Of a stretch of 64,000 nt of DNA, positions 6,928-15,140 are shown in pieces. The notes beneath the pieces are model-generated. The model was given only the letters and a program-made list of their open reading frames with translations. It ran no database searches and was not told where the DNA came from. Within the stretch, counting starts at the first letter, position 1, and the number at the start of each line of letters is the position of its first letter. This stretch comes from Alphaproteobacteria bacterium (GTDB lineage: Bacteria; Pseudomonadota; Alphaproteobacteria; Acetobacterales; Acetobacteraceae): positions 1 through 64,000 of the forward strand of contig JAFKFI010000066.1 in NCBI GenBank assembly GCA_017307285.1. Direction: 5' to 3'. Made by a program: the position numbers and the translations under genes.

Positions 6928-8313
6928 ATGCGAAGCTGGTATCGGCGGGGATTGGTCGCCGCATTCGGGTTCTGCGCGGCGATGGCATTCACGCCGCCGG
7001 TTCCCGCGCACGCCGCCGGCAAGACCGTCGTCATCTGGTGGAACCAGGGCTTCTACCAAGCCGAGGATCAGGCGATGAAGGACGCCGTCGCCGCCTGGGA
7101 GAAGGCGACCGGCAACAAGGTCGAGCTCACTTTCACCAACGGCTCCGATCTGCCAGCGAAAGTGGTGGCGGCGATCACCACGGGCGAGGTACCGGACGTG
7201 GTCTACGCCGACGTGTCCGATTTCATACTGATCCCGCAGAATGCCTGGAACGACAAGCTGGTCGACGTGTCCGACGTCGTGGACACCGAGAAATCCGAAT
7301 ACAACAAGGCAGCGCTGGAGGCTGGCCGCTACTACAACAACGTCACTCACAAGCGCAGCTATTACGGTGTGCCGCTGAAGGAGCAGGCGCTGCACATCGA
7401 GGTGTGGAAGCCTCTGGTCGAGGAGGCGGGCTACAAGATGGAAGACATCCCCAAGCAGTGGGACCAGTATTTCGACTTCTTCGAGGATGTGCAGAAGAAG
7501 CTCCGCGCCAAGGGCAAGCGCATCTACGGCCTCGGCTATTCGCTGGCGACCAAGGACTCCGATAGCACCTACCTGTTCAACCAGTTCCTCGTCGCCTATG
7601 GCGGCGGCGGCATCGTGACGCCGGACGGCAAGCTGCACGCGGATGATCCGAAAGTGCGTGAGGCGGCGATCAAGGCGCTCACCAAGCTCACCACGCCCTA
7701 CAAGCAAGGCTTCGTGCCGCCCGGTGCGATCAACTGGGGCGATCCCGACAACAACAACGCCTTCTACGCGCGCCAGATCGTGATGACGCCGAATGCGACC
7801 ATCTCCATCGCCGTCGCGCAGATGGAAAAGACCGACCAGTACATGCATGAGATCGTCACGCAGCAACTGCCGCTCGGCCCCGATGGCAAGCCCGTCACCA
7901 GCCTTGTCGCGGTCAAGCAGGCCTTCATCCCGAAGGGCGCGAAGAATGTCGAGGGCGCCAAGGATTTCCTGAAATCCTTCATCAAGCCGGCCAATCTCGA
8001 CAACTACCTGAAGCAGGCGCGCGGTCGGTGGACGCCGGTGATGCCGTCGATCGTCAAGAACGATCCCTACTGGCTGGACCCGAAGGACCCGCACCGCCAC
8101 GTCTCGGTCAGCCAGCAGGTCGGCGAGAACGTGCCGATCATGCCGTGGTTCATGTCGTTCAACCCCGCCTATGCCGACGTCAACGCCGAGCAGGTCTGGG
8201 GCAAGGCGGAGGCCAACGTGATGACCGGCGGGATGACCCCGGAGAAGGCGGTGGACATCGCGCTTGCTCAGATCAAGGCCGATTTCGCCAAGTATCCCGA
8301 GCCCACCGAATAG
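6928..8313 (+). CDS. ABC transporter substrate-binding protein (sugar type)
   Basis: A 461-residue periplasmic solute-binding protein, family 1 (extracellular sugar-binding type). A signal peptide (MRSWYRRGL, hydrophobic core, cleavage near VPAHA at about 28) is followed by the family opening VVIWWNQGFY and the internal signature EVPDVVYADVSDF. The ATG at 6928 is preferred over 6910 because AGGGAGAG lies at the right distance and it gives a clean signal peptide. Two permease genes follow at once, forming a standard import operon. The substrate cannot be named from sequence; oligosaccharide or glycerol-phosphate-like ligands are typical. No ATP-binding subunit is encoded nearby. Confidence 0.88.
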   Translation: MRSWYRRGLVAAFGFCAAMAFTPPVPAHAAGKTVVIWWNQGFYQAEDQAMKDAVAAWEKATGNKVELTFTNGSDLPAKVVAAITTGEVPDVVYADVSDFILIPQNAWNDKLVDVSDVVDTEKSEYNKAALEAGRYYNNVTHKRSYYGVPLKEQALHIEVWKPLVEEAGYKMEDIPKQWDQYFDFFEDVQKKLRAKGKRIYGLGYSLATKDSDSTYLFNQFLVAYGGGGIVTPDGKLHADDPKVREAAIKALTKLTTPYKQGFVPPGAINWGDPDNNNAFYARQIVMTPNATISIAVAQMEKTDQYMHEIVTQQLPLGPDGKPVTSLVAVKQAFIPKGAKNVEGAKDFLKSFIKPANLDNYLKQARGRWTPVMPSIVKNDPYWLDPKDPHRHVSVSQQVGENVPIMPWFMSFNPAYADVNAEQVWGKAEANVMTGGMTPEKAVDIALAQIKADFAKYPEPTE

Positions 8314-8317
8314 GCGT

Positions 8318-9229
8318 ATGGCGAGCACGTCCACACTGACGGCGGCGGGGGCGCGGGGTGCGCGCCCCCGCCACGCGCGCTGGTACGGCGGCTTGCTCGG
8401 ATCGGATTTCGCATGGGGCGCGGCTTTCGTTCTGCCCTATCTCGCCGTGTTCGTGCTGTTCGTGATCTATCCCGTGGGATACGGGCTCTGGCTCGGTGCC
8501 GATCCCGACAGCTACACCAAGCTGTTCGCCGACCCGATCTACATCGAGACGCTGATCAACACGGTGATCTATCTCGCCGTCGGCGTGAACGTGAAGCTGT
8601 TCCTCGCCTTGCTCCTTTCCGGCTTTTTCATGCGTCCGGGGTGGTGGGTGAAGGGCTTGCTTCTGGTCTTCATCCTGCCCTGGGCAGTGCCGGCGATCCC
8701 CACCTTCATCTCGTGGCACTGGATGCTCAATGGCCAGTGGGGGCTGATCAACAACGCGATCTGGGACTTGTTCCAGACCGACGGCCCGCCCTGGCTCGAC
8801 GTCGCGCATCTCGCGATGGGTTCCGTTATCGTCGCCTATATCTGGAAATGGCTGCCGTTCTGGACGATCATTTTCCTGGCCGGCCGCATGGCGATCCCCA
8901 AGGAGCTGTACGAGGCTGCGTCGGTCGATGGCGCGACGGGAATGCGCAGCTTCGTCCACGTTACTTTCCCGCTGCTCGCCAATCTCTACGTCGTCTGCAC
9001 CCTGCTCTCCACGATCTGGACGCTCGGCGACTACAACACGGTCCATTTCGTCTCGGGCGGCGGGCCGGCCTTGCAGACGCACGTGCTGGCGACGCTCGGC
9101 ATTCGCAATGCGTTCGAGCTGGGCGATCCTCACATGGGCATGGCGACGGTGATCTCCGCGTTGCCCTTGCTGATCCCGTTGGTGATCTATCTCATGCGCA
9201 AGCTGTCCACCGGTGAGGTGCATCTGTGA
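8318..9229 (+). CDS. ABC transporter permease, MalF type
   Basis: A 303-residue inner-membrane permease with about six hydrophobic helices, beginning with LPYLAVFVLFVIYPVGYG and including FILPWAVPAIPTFISWHW. The cytoplasmic EAA loop that docks the ATPase is visible as KELYEAASVDGATGMRSF followed by VTFPLL. ATG 8318 is four bases after the binding-protein stop; upstream in-frame starts would fall inside that gene. The second permease overlaps its end by GTGA. It belongs to the CUT1-type carbohydrate importer with its neighbours. Confidence 0.92.
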   Translation: MASTSTLTAAGARGARPRHARWYGGLLGSDFAWGAAFVLPYLAVFVLFVIYPVGYGLWLGADPDSYTKLFADPIYIETLINTVIYLAVGVNVKLFLALLLSGFFMRPGWWVKGLLLVFILPWAVPAIPTFISWHWMLNGQWGLINNAIWDLFQTDGPPWLDVAHLAMGSVIVAYIWKWLPFWTIIFLAGRMAIPKELYEAASVDGATGMRSFVHVTFPLLANLYVVCTLLSTIWTLGDYNTVHFVSGGGPALQTHVLATLGIRNAFELGDPHMGMATVISALPLLIPLVIYLMRKLSTGEVHL

Positions 9230-10074
9230 GCGTCGCGGCACGCCGTCGTCTCGGCAGCGTCGGCGCCGGGGTCCTCGGACTGCTGCTCCTGATCTGGACC
9301 TTGCTGCCGCTCTACAACATGGTGCTGGTCGCGGTGCAGCAGAAGGAGGACGTGTTCGCCACTAACGTCTTCCCGCCGCATCCGACGCTCGAGAGCTTCC
9401 GCGCGGTTTTCGAGGAGAGCTATTGGTACTTGGCCAATTTCTGGCGCCAGATGGGCAACAGCGCCTATATCGGCGTGGCGGTCGCGCTGTTGACCCTAGC
9501 GATCGGCTCGATGACCTCGTTCGCGATCACGCGGCTGCGCATCCGGGCCGGCTGGCTGCTGACCAATGCGGCGCTCGTCACCTACGTCATCCCGATGAGC
9601 TTTCTCGCCATCCCGTTCTACCGGATCATGAAATCCTACGGGTTGGCCGACAACGCCTGGGCGGTGATCCTGGTGGAAGTCACCTTCGCCACGCCGTACG
9701 CCATCTTTATTTTCTCGCAGTACAGCGCCTCGATTCCCTATGAGCTCGACGAGGCCGCGCGCATCGACGGCGCCTCGCCGGCGCAGATCTTCTTCCGCAT
9801 CTACCTGCCGCTGATGGCGCCGGCGCTCGTCGCCATCGGCACCTACGCGCTGCTGCTGGCGTGGAACGAGTACCTTTACGCGTTCCTGCTGCTGTCGTCG
9901 GACAGCACCATCACCGTGCCCGTCGCGCTCGGAAAATTCCTCAACAGCGACGAGGCGCCGTGGAACTACATGATGGCGGCGGCGATCGTCTATGCGCTGC
10001 CGCCACTGGTGATCTACTACATCTTCCGCCGCTACATGAGTGCCGGCCTGACGATGGGCGGGGTGAAGGGCTGA
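9226..10074 (+). CDS. ABC transporter permease, MalG type
   Basis: A 282-residue partner permease with six predicted helices and the EAA motif YELDEAARIDGASPAQIF followed by RIYLPLMAP. GTG 9226 overlaps the upstream permease stop by four bases, indicating translational coupling. The operon ends here, and a set of overlapping palindromes follows directly after the stop. No ATPase gene lies in the unit, so a shared MsiK- or UgpC-like ATPase encoded elsewhere would be needed. Confidence 0.92.
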   Translation: MSVAARRRLGSVGAGVLGLLLLIWTLLPLYNMVLVAVQQKEDVFATNVFPPHPTLESFRAVFEESYWYLANFWRQMGNSAYIGVAVALLTLAIGSMTSFAITRLRIRAGWLLTNAALVTYVIPMSFLAIPFYRIMKSYGLADNAWAVILVEVTFATPYAIFIFSQYSASIPYELDEAARIDGASPAQIFFRIYLPLMAPALVAIGTYALLLAWNEYLYAFLLLSSDSTITVPVALGKFLNSDEAPWNYMMAAAIVYALPPLVIYYIFRRYMSAGLTMGGVKG

Positions 10075-10075
10075 C

Positions 10076-10124
10076 GGCGGACTGAAGTCCGCCCTACACC
10101 CGTAGGGCGGAATTCATTCCGCCC
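10076..10124. repeat. Three interlocking palindromes, possible terminator or dispersed repeat
   Basis: Three perfect inverted repeats overlap: GGCGGACT-GA-AGTCCGCC at 10076-10093, CCGCCCTAC-ACCC-GTAGGGCGG at 10089-10110, and GGGCGGAAT-TC-ATTCCGCCC at 10105-10124. Only alternative folds can form, because the middle hairpin uses both neighbours' arms. The site lies between the ends of two converging genes, so it may terminate both. The TAGGGCGGA core resembles dispersed palindromic repeats of GC-rich Proteobacteria, though no second copy was noticed in the window. Confidence 0.7.
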
Positions 10125-10126
10125 GC

Positions 10127-10504
10127 TTATGCGGCGGGCGCTGCCGGCGGCATCTGGTCGATGAACCCAGTCACGGCGCTGAACCGCTCGCCCTCGACGA
10201 TCTCGCCGAAATCGGTGCCCTTCACCAGCGCCTCGCCGCCTTCGGGGCCGAGCGCCCAGGAGAAGCGAACGCGATCATTGTGCGCGTCGACAGTCCCGAT
10301 CTGGCTGAAGCGGAACCCCGGAAAGCGCTCCTGCACGCCCCGGATCATCGCGTCGATCCCCGCATGACCCTCGCTCTGCATCATCGGATCGACGTAACTG
10401 GCCGATGCCGTCCAGGTTTTGGCGATGAGCTCGCGACGGCGTGCGTCGTCGGTCTCGTTCCAGAGGGCGATGTAGCGATCGACGATAGCGGTGTGGTTGC
10501 TCAT
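10127..10504 (-). CDS. SnoaL-like (NTF2 fold) protein
   Basis: A 125-residue single-domain protein of the SnoaL-like/NTF2 superfamily. It shows the family opening (HTAIVDRYIALWNETDDARR, then a basic helix), a YVDPMMQ strand, GHAGIDAMIRGVQERFPGFRF, and paired strands ending at VTGFIDQMP. Members can be small isomerases, hydrolases or binding proteins; no specific activity can be assigned. The ATG is preceded by GAAGGAGAG. It stands alone on the minus strand, converging with the sugar transporter operon across the palindromes. Confidence 0.8.
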   Translation of the reverse strand: MSNHTAIVDRYIALWNETDDARRRELIAKTWTASASYVDPMMQSEGHAGIDAMIRGVQERFPGFRFSQIGTVDAHNDRVRFSWALGPEGGEALVKGTDFGEIVEGERFSAVTGFIDQMPPAAPAA

Positions 10505-10674
10505 GGCTCTCTCCTTCGGCTTGCGGCATTCGGCGGTTCCTCGCCGTGCCTGAGCGCATGATTGCCGTGGTCGTCGTCCGGGTCGATTACGTGCGCGGTA
10601 ATCCGCAACACTTTCCGTATGCGTCGCGCATCGCGTAGCATCCCGACAAAAGGGAAACGGTCAGGAGCGATGTT

Positions 10675-11862
10675 GTGAGCTACGAAGCGCCATTCGCCGG
10701 TCTCAAGGTCGTCGATCTCAGCCAGGGCATCGCCGCGCCGTACGCGGGAATGCTGCTCGCGCAGTACGGCGCTGAGGTTATCAAGGTCGAGGTGATGGGC
10801 GGCGGCGACTGGGTGCGCGCCAGCGCGCCCGAGCCCGGCGGCAACACGGCGCTGTCGATCATGGGCAATCTTGGCAAGCGCAGCATCGCGCTCGACCTCA
10901 AATCCCCCGAGGGCTGCGCTGCCTTGTGGCGGCTGATCGAGGGCGCCGACGTGTTCATGGAGGGGTTCCGCCCCGGCGTGATCAAGCGACTTGGTTTTTC
11001 CTACGAGGCGGTCTCGGCGAAGAACCCGCGCATTCTCTATCTCGCGATGTCCGGGTTCGGCCAATCTGGCCCGCTCGCCGAGCGGCCGGCGATGGACCCG
11101 GTGCTGCAAGCCTTCACCGGCTTCATGATGGAGAACCGCGAGGCCGACGGCACGCCGAAGAACGTCATTTCCATCCCCGTCGATCTCATCAGCGCGCTCT
11201 ATGTCTTCCAGGCGCTGTCGGCGGCACTGTACGCGCGGCGCGACGAGCAGCGCGGACGCTATGTCGAGGCGAGCCTGATGCACGGGGCGGCGTGGCTCAA
11301 CACCTACGCCATGCTGCAGAGTTTCATCCACGGCGGTGCGCCGCCGCCGCCGCGCCCGCCGAACAACGTGTTCCGTACCGCCGATGGTTGGCTGCACGTC
11401 GTAGTCGCGGGCCATCGCGGCTGGGCGGAGTTCTGCGCCGCGATCGATCGCCCCGAGCTGGCGAATGACAGCCGCTTCGATACCACCGGCGCACGGCAGC
11501 AGAACGCCGATCTCGTGGTGTCGATCTGCAGCGAGATTCTTGCCACGCGACCCACGGCGCACTGGATCGCGCGCTTCACCGAGCAGCGCGTCATGCACGC
11601 CGTCGTGAATTCGTCGATGGACTTCCTGCGCGAGCCGCATGTCGAGGCGACCGGGCTGTTCAGCTACCTCGCGCAGCCCGGCCTCACAGATCCCGTGCCG
11701 ATCCCGGCGCTTCCCGGCGCGCCCCGCCCCGAGAGCGGCAGCCGTCGTGGCACCGCGCCGCTCGCGGGCGCCGATACGGCGGCGATCCTGGCCGAGCACG
11801 GCTACAGCGAAGCGGAGATCGCCGCGCTGACCGAGCGGCGCATCGCCGGCCGCGCCGACTGA
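10675..11862 (+). CDS. Class III CoA-transferase (CaiB/BaiF family)
   Basis: A 395-residue class III CoA-transferase that moves CoA between carboxylic acids through an aspartyl-CoA thioester. The N-terminal signature is FAGLKVVDLSQGIAAPYAGM, followed by GAEVIKVE and NLGKRSIALDLK. The catalytic Asp is probably Asp141 in RPAMDPVLQA. The GTG start has AGGAG eight bases upstream; an ATG five bases earlier is out of frame and closes at once. The substrate acid is unknown. No CoA-ester-metabolising partner adjoins it. A hairpin lies just after the stop codon. Confidence 0.9.
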   Translation: MSYEAPFAGLKVVDLSQGIAAPYAGMLLAQYGAEVIKVEVMGGGDWVRASAPEPGGNTALSIMGNLGKRSIALDLKSPEGCAALWRLIEGADVFMEGFRPGVIKRLGFSYEAVSAKNPRILYLAMSGFGQSGPLAERPAMDPVLQAFTGFMMENREADGTPKNVISIPVDLISALYVFQALSAALYARRDEQRGRYVEASLMHGAAWLNTYAMLQSFIHGGAPPPPRPPNNVFRTADGWLHVVVAGHRGWAEFCAAIDRPELANDSRFDTTGARQQNADLVVSICSEILATRPTAHWIARFTEQRVMHAVVNSSMDFLREPHVEATGLFSYLAQPGLTDPVPIPALPGAPRPESGSRRGTAPLAGADTAAILAEHGYSEAEIAALTERRIAGRAD

Positions 11863-11866
11863 TCCG

Positions 11867-12337
11867 TCAGGAGCCGCTGCGGCTCAAGCGCAGTTCGTAG
11901 CGGCAGCCTGGGAAGGGTTGGTACAGGTTGCCGATGAAACGGCCATCCGCGAAGCGGCCAGAGATGCTGGATTGCCCGAATGGCATCTGTACGGTGCCGT
12001 CCGGCCGGATGGTGCCTCGGTAATCGCCAAAATGGACGCGACCGTCCGCTACGTTCATGCCGTATACAGGCATCCGATTCGGGCAGGTGATCTGTCCGCC
12101 AGGGTCGAAAGTCAGCAAACCTTCCCCGGCATACGCGCCATCCCAGCCTGGCGCCTGAGCGTGGGTCGTCGGTGGAGGTGCGCCGAGATTGGGGGGCGGC
12201 TCCAGATTGCCCGGTGGCGGCAGCGCGTCGGCGGCAGGACGGGGTGAGACGGCCACCTGTTGGCAACCGGCTGCCGCGAGGGGCAGGATCACCGCGAGGA
12301 TCGCGGCAACGGAGCGGGGATCGGACCAATGGATCAT
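11867..12337 (-). CDS. Small lipoprotein, second member of window family
   Basis: A 156-residue predicted lipoprotein: hydrophobic signal with lipobox LAAAGC at about residues 19-24, a Pro-rich linker of about 45 residues, then a beta-rich domain opening GWDGAYAGEG and closing GCRYELRLSRSGS. Two Cys in the mature domain (near PNRMP and in the last strand) match positions in the lipoproteins at 4409 and 52478. I chose ATG 12337 because it gives a proper signal peptide; an upstream ATG at 12439 would add 34 basic residues. It converges with the CoA-transferase gene, leaving only four bases between stops. The function is not known. Confidence 0.65.
   Translation of the reverse strand: MIHWSDPRSVAAILAVILPLAAAGCQQVAVSPRPAADALPPPGNLEPPPNLGAPPPTTHAQAPGWDGAYAGEGLLTFDPGGQITCPNRMPVYGMNVADGRVHFGDYRGTIRPDGTVQMPFGQSSISGRFADGRFIGNLYQPFPGCRYELRLSRSGS
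11871..11885. terminator. Short hairpin between convergent genes
   Basis: GAGCCG-CTG-CGGCTC forms a 6-bp stem with a 3-base loop just past the CoA-transferase stop and within the last codons of the convergent lipoprotein gene. There is no T-run, so a terminator role is only possible. Confidence 0.3.
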
Positions 12338-12396
12338 GTGGTGACCGTAACGGCGCCAACTCCGGCAGGCAAGACGCACGACGGCGGGAGAGACGC

Positions 12397-13314
<918 letters not shown>

Positions 13315-13315
13315 C

Positions 13316-13720
13316 ATGAGCGGCGTGCAACCGATCCCCGCGCCACCGCTGGCGGGCACGCGCCTCGCATTCCTGCTCGCCGAGGATCGGGTCGGCCACT
13401 ACCCCGAGTTCCGCGCCTTCCTGTCTCGCACCTTCGACCTCGACCGGATCGGGCTCGCGGCACCGGGTTATTTGCGGGCGCCTTCGGGGGGCGCCTATGC
13501 GCTCGTCTTCGTCGGCCGCAGCGGCGAGTCGTTCCCCGCCGGCGTCGAGATTTCTGCCGTGGTCCCCGCCCTCGAACCGCTCGACGAGGATGTGGCGGAT
13601 CGTGACCTATGGGCGATCCTGCGCTGGCTGGTCGAGGGCGTGGGCGGGCCCTGGACGGTTGCCGATCTGGACGCGACGGGTCGGCTGTATCGCATCGGCG
13701 CCGCGGAGGCGCGGGGTTAG
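13316..13720 (+). CDS. Hypothetical protein
   Basis: A 134-residue soluble protein without a signal peptide or recognised motif. It has an amphipathic, mildly acidic composition with EFRAFLSRTFDLDRIG near residues 32-47 and a predicted beta core (YALVFVGRSGESFPAGVE). ATG 13316 lies one base after the dehalogenase-like gene stop, so the two are probably co-transcribed. Its stop codon overlaps the stop of the convergent DUF2147 gene. I cannot suggest a function. Confidence 0.6.
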   Translation: MSGVQPIPAPPLAGTRLAFLLAEDRVGHYPEFRAFLSRTFDLDRIGLAAPGYLRAPSGGAYALVFVGRSGESFPAGVEISAVVPALEPLDEDVADRDLWAILRWLVEGVGGPWTVADLDATGRLYRIGAAEARG

Positions 13721-14142
13721 CCCATCCGGCAGCCAGCCCCGATCCTGCCCGCGTACTGGGTCCAAATCTGCGTCGCTCCGAACAGCGGCAAGCCGATATA
13801 GCCGCGCAAGTGCAGCGTGCCGTCGGTGTCCTGCGAGATCTGCACGTTCCACACCCGGCCGTCCTCCGGGTTGGTGATCTGGCCGTCCCAGATGCCGGGC
13901 CGCAACGGTGCTACGGTGAGGATCTGCAGGCCGCAGCGGGCGGCGATCGGCGGGTCGGACCCCGTAGCGCTCTGGCCGGCGATGCTGCCGCACAAATTCT
14001 GCCCACAGGGCGCGATCCGGATCACGCCGCCACCATCCTCCGTCAGCCACAAGCCGACCGGTGGCCGGTCCGATACCGTCTCGGCCCGGGCGATCCCGCC
14101 GAGGCCAATCGCCAGCGCCGCGACCAGAAGCCGCTTGATCAT
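13717..14142 (-). CDS. DUF2147 family exported protein
   Basis: A 141-residue secreted protein: signal peptide (MIKRLLVAALAIGLGGIARA) followed by the DUF2147 pattern GLWLTEDGGGVIRIAPCG, then NLCGSIAG and strands with GRVWNVQI and LRGYIGLPLFGATQIW. The family folds as a small beta barrel and has no known activity; members are periplasmic. Two closely spaced Cys (APCGQNLCG) could pair. Start at ATG 14142 has GAGAGG upstream; a longer frame to 14631 is antisense to nasT and rejected. The stop overlaps the neighbouring stop tail to tail. Confidence 0.8.
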   Translation of the reverse strand: MIKRLLVAALAIGLGGIARAETVSDRPPVGLWLTEDGGGVIRIAPCGQNLCGSIAGQSATGSDPPIAARCGLQILTVAPLRPGIWDGQITNPEDGRVWNVQISQDTDGTLHLRGYIGLPLFGATQIWTQYAGRIGAGCRMG

Positions 14143-14265
14143 CCCGACCTCTCGCTCCGTGTTGGAGGGTGCACATAGGACGGCGGCGCGGGCTGTGAAG
14201 CGTTTCACCGAGCGGCGCCCGGGCGGTTGCACGGTTCTGGTACTTCGCTTGCTAAGCGATCGCGC

Positions 14266-14844
14266 GTGAAGGTGTTGCTGGCCGATGACGATGCGAAACC
14301 CGCCCACCGCTTGGCGGGTGCCCTGGAGACGGACACTGGCCTCGTTGTGGCGCGGTTGGAGGCCGGCGAAACCCTGGCCGAAGCCGTCGCGGCTCATGCG
14401 CCCGATGTGGTGATCTTCGGCATTGGCCGGCCCGAGTGCGGCGTGCTGGAGGGCGTGCGCCAGCTCGCCTCCCGCAGCCCATGTCCCGTGGTGCTGTTCG
14501 TCGATGAGGACGATCCGGGGTTCATGGAGGAAGCGATCGGCGCCGGCGTGTCGTCCTACAATGTGCTTGCCTCGCCGCCCTGCGACGTGAAGCCGATCCT
14601 GCGCGCCGCGGTCGCGCTGTTCCAGCAGCACCGCGGGTTGCGCGAGGAACTGGACCGCGCTGAGAGGAAGCTTGGAGAGCGGGAAGTGATCGACCGCGCC
14701 AAGGCGATCCTGATGCGCGAGCGGCGTCTGGCCGAACCGGCCGCCTATGCCTGGCTGCGGCGAACGGCGATGGCGCGCGGCAAGCGGATCGTCGAGATCG
14801 CTGAGGAGATCACCCGCGAGCGCCCCGTCACTGCGCGTTCTTGA
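14266..14844 (+). CDS. nasT: NasT-type ANTAR response regulator
   Basis: A 192-residue regulator with an N-terminal receiver-like domain (about 1-120) and a C-terminal ANTAR RNA-binding domain (about 130-190; EREVIDRAKAILM, then AYAWLRRTAM). NasT proteins bind paired hexaloop hairpins in nitrate-assimilation leader RNAs and prevent termination. The acidic pocket (ADDD) is kept, but the phosphoacceptor position in DVVIFGIGRP is Gly52 instead of Asp, so phosphorylation control is unlikely. The usual partner NasS, which sequesters NasT without nitrate, is not encoded here. GTG 14266 reproduces the family start; a TTG at 14227 would add 13 residues. The target hairpins lie just downstream. Confidence 0.85.
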   Translation: MKVLLADDDAKPAHRLAGALETDTGLVVARLEAGETLAEAVAAHAPDVVIFGIGRPECGVLEGVRQLASRSPCPVVLFVDEDDPGFMEEAIGAGVSSYNVLASPPCDVKPILRAAVALFQQHRGLREELDRAERKLGEREVIDRAKAILMRERRLAEPAAYAWLRRTAMARGKRIVEIAEEITRERPVTARS

Positions 14845-14972
14845 TGCCGGTTCGATGGCTCGCGAACAAGATTAGCTCACGACTTAGAGATATTCTAGGC
14901 AACAGCCTGTTATGTACGCAGATGCGACCATTCAACGTCGCCGCGAAATCAGGCACCAGGCCCGCTTTTCTC

Positions 14973-14988
14973 TGGCACGCGGATTGCT
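14973..14988 (+). promoter_or_regulatory. Sigma-54 (RpoN) promoter of the nitrate operon
   Basis: TGGCACG at 14973-14979, four bases, then TTGCT at 14984-14988 matches the -24/-12 consensus TGGCACG-N4-TTGCW exactly, with GG and GC at the correct separation. Transcription should begin near 14999. Sigma-54 control by NtrC under nitrogen limitation is established for nas operons. I did not find a clear NtrC operator in the upstream 120 bases. Confidence 0.8.
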
Positions 14989-15029
14989 GCGGGTGCGAAG
15001 CGGGGTTGTTCAGTCTGCTCCGTGAATGC

Positions 15030-15103
15030 CGGCCAACGGCGGCCGATGTTCAAGCCGGAGCAGCACGCTCCCGAGAACGATCAGCGGACCAACGGCGGTC
15101 CGC
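15030..15103 (+). promoter_or_regulatory. ANTAR (NasT) target: two hexaloop hairpins in the nas leader
   Basis: Hairpin 1 (15030-15045) is CGGCC-AACGGC-GGCCG. Hairpin 2 (15084-15103) is GCGGACC-AACGGC-GGTCCGC with seven perfect pairs. Both have the identical six-base loop AACGGC, with A at position 1 and G at position 4, the known ANTAR recognition code. They lie about 30 and 85 bases into the transcript predicted from the sigma-54 promoter and end 37 bases before nasA. No classic terminator with a U-run follows; the GC-rich stretch 15094-15127 could form only short competing stems. Confidence 0.75.
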
Positions 15104-15140
15104 CCGCGGGCGCCAAGGCGTCGCGCCGGAGCGGTTTGAC

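Noticed and set aside
14195..14208. Operator-like GTGAA-GCGT-TTCAC upstream of nasT
   Set aside because: Short arms and no known regulator link; expected by chance at this length.
15094..15127. Intrinsic terminator overlapping ANTAR hairpin 2
   Set aside because: Only 4-5 bp alternative stems (for example GGCGC with GCGCC) could be drawn and no U-run follows, so I did not annotate one.
14841..15140. Protein-coding upstream extension of the nitrate transporter
   Set aside because: It would encode a Cys/Arg-rich stretch through the sigma-54 promoter and hairpins, with no family match; ATG 15141 restores the normal NarK start.
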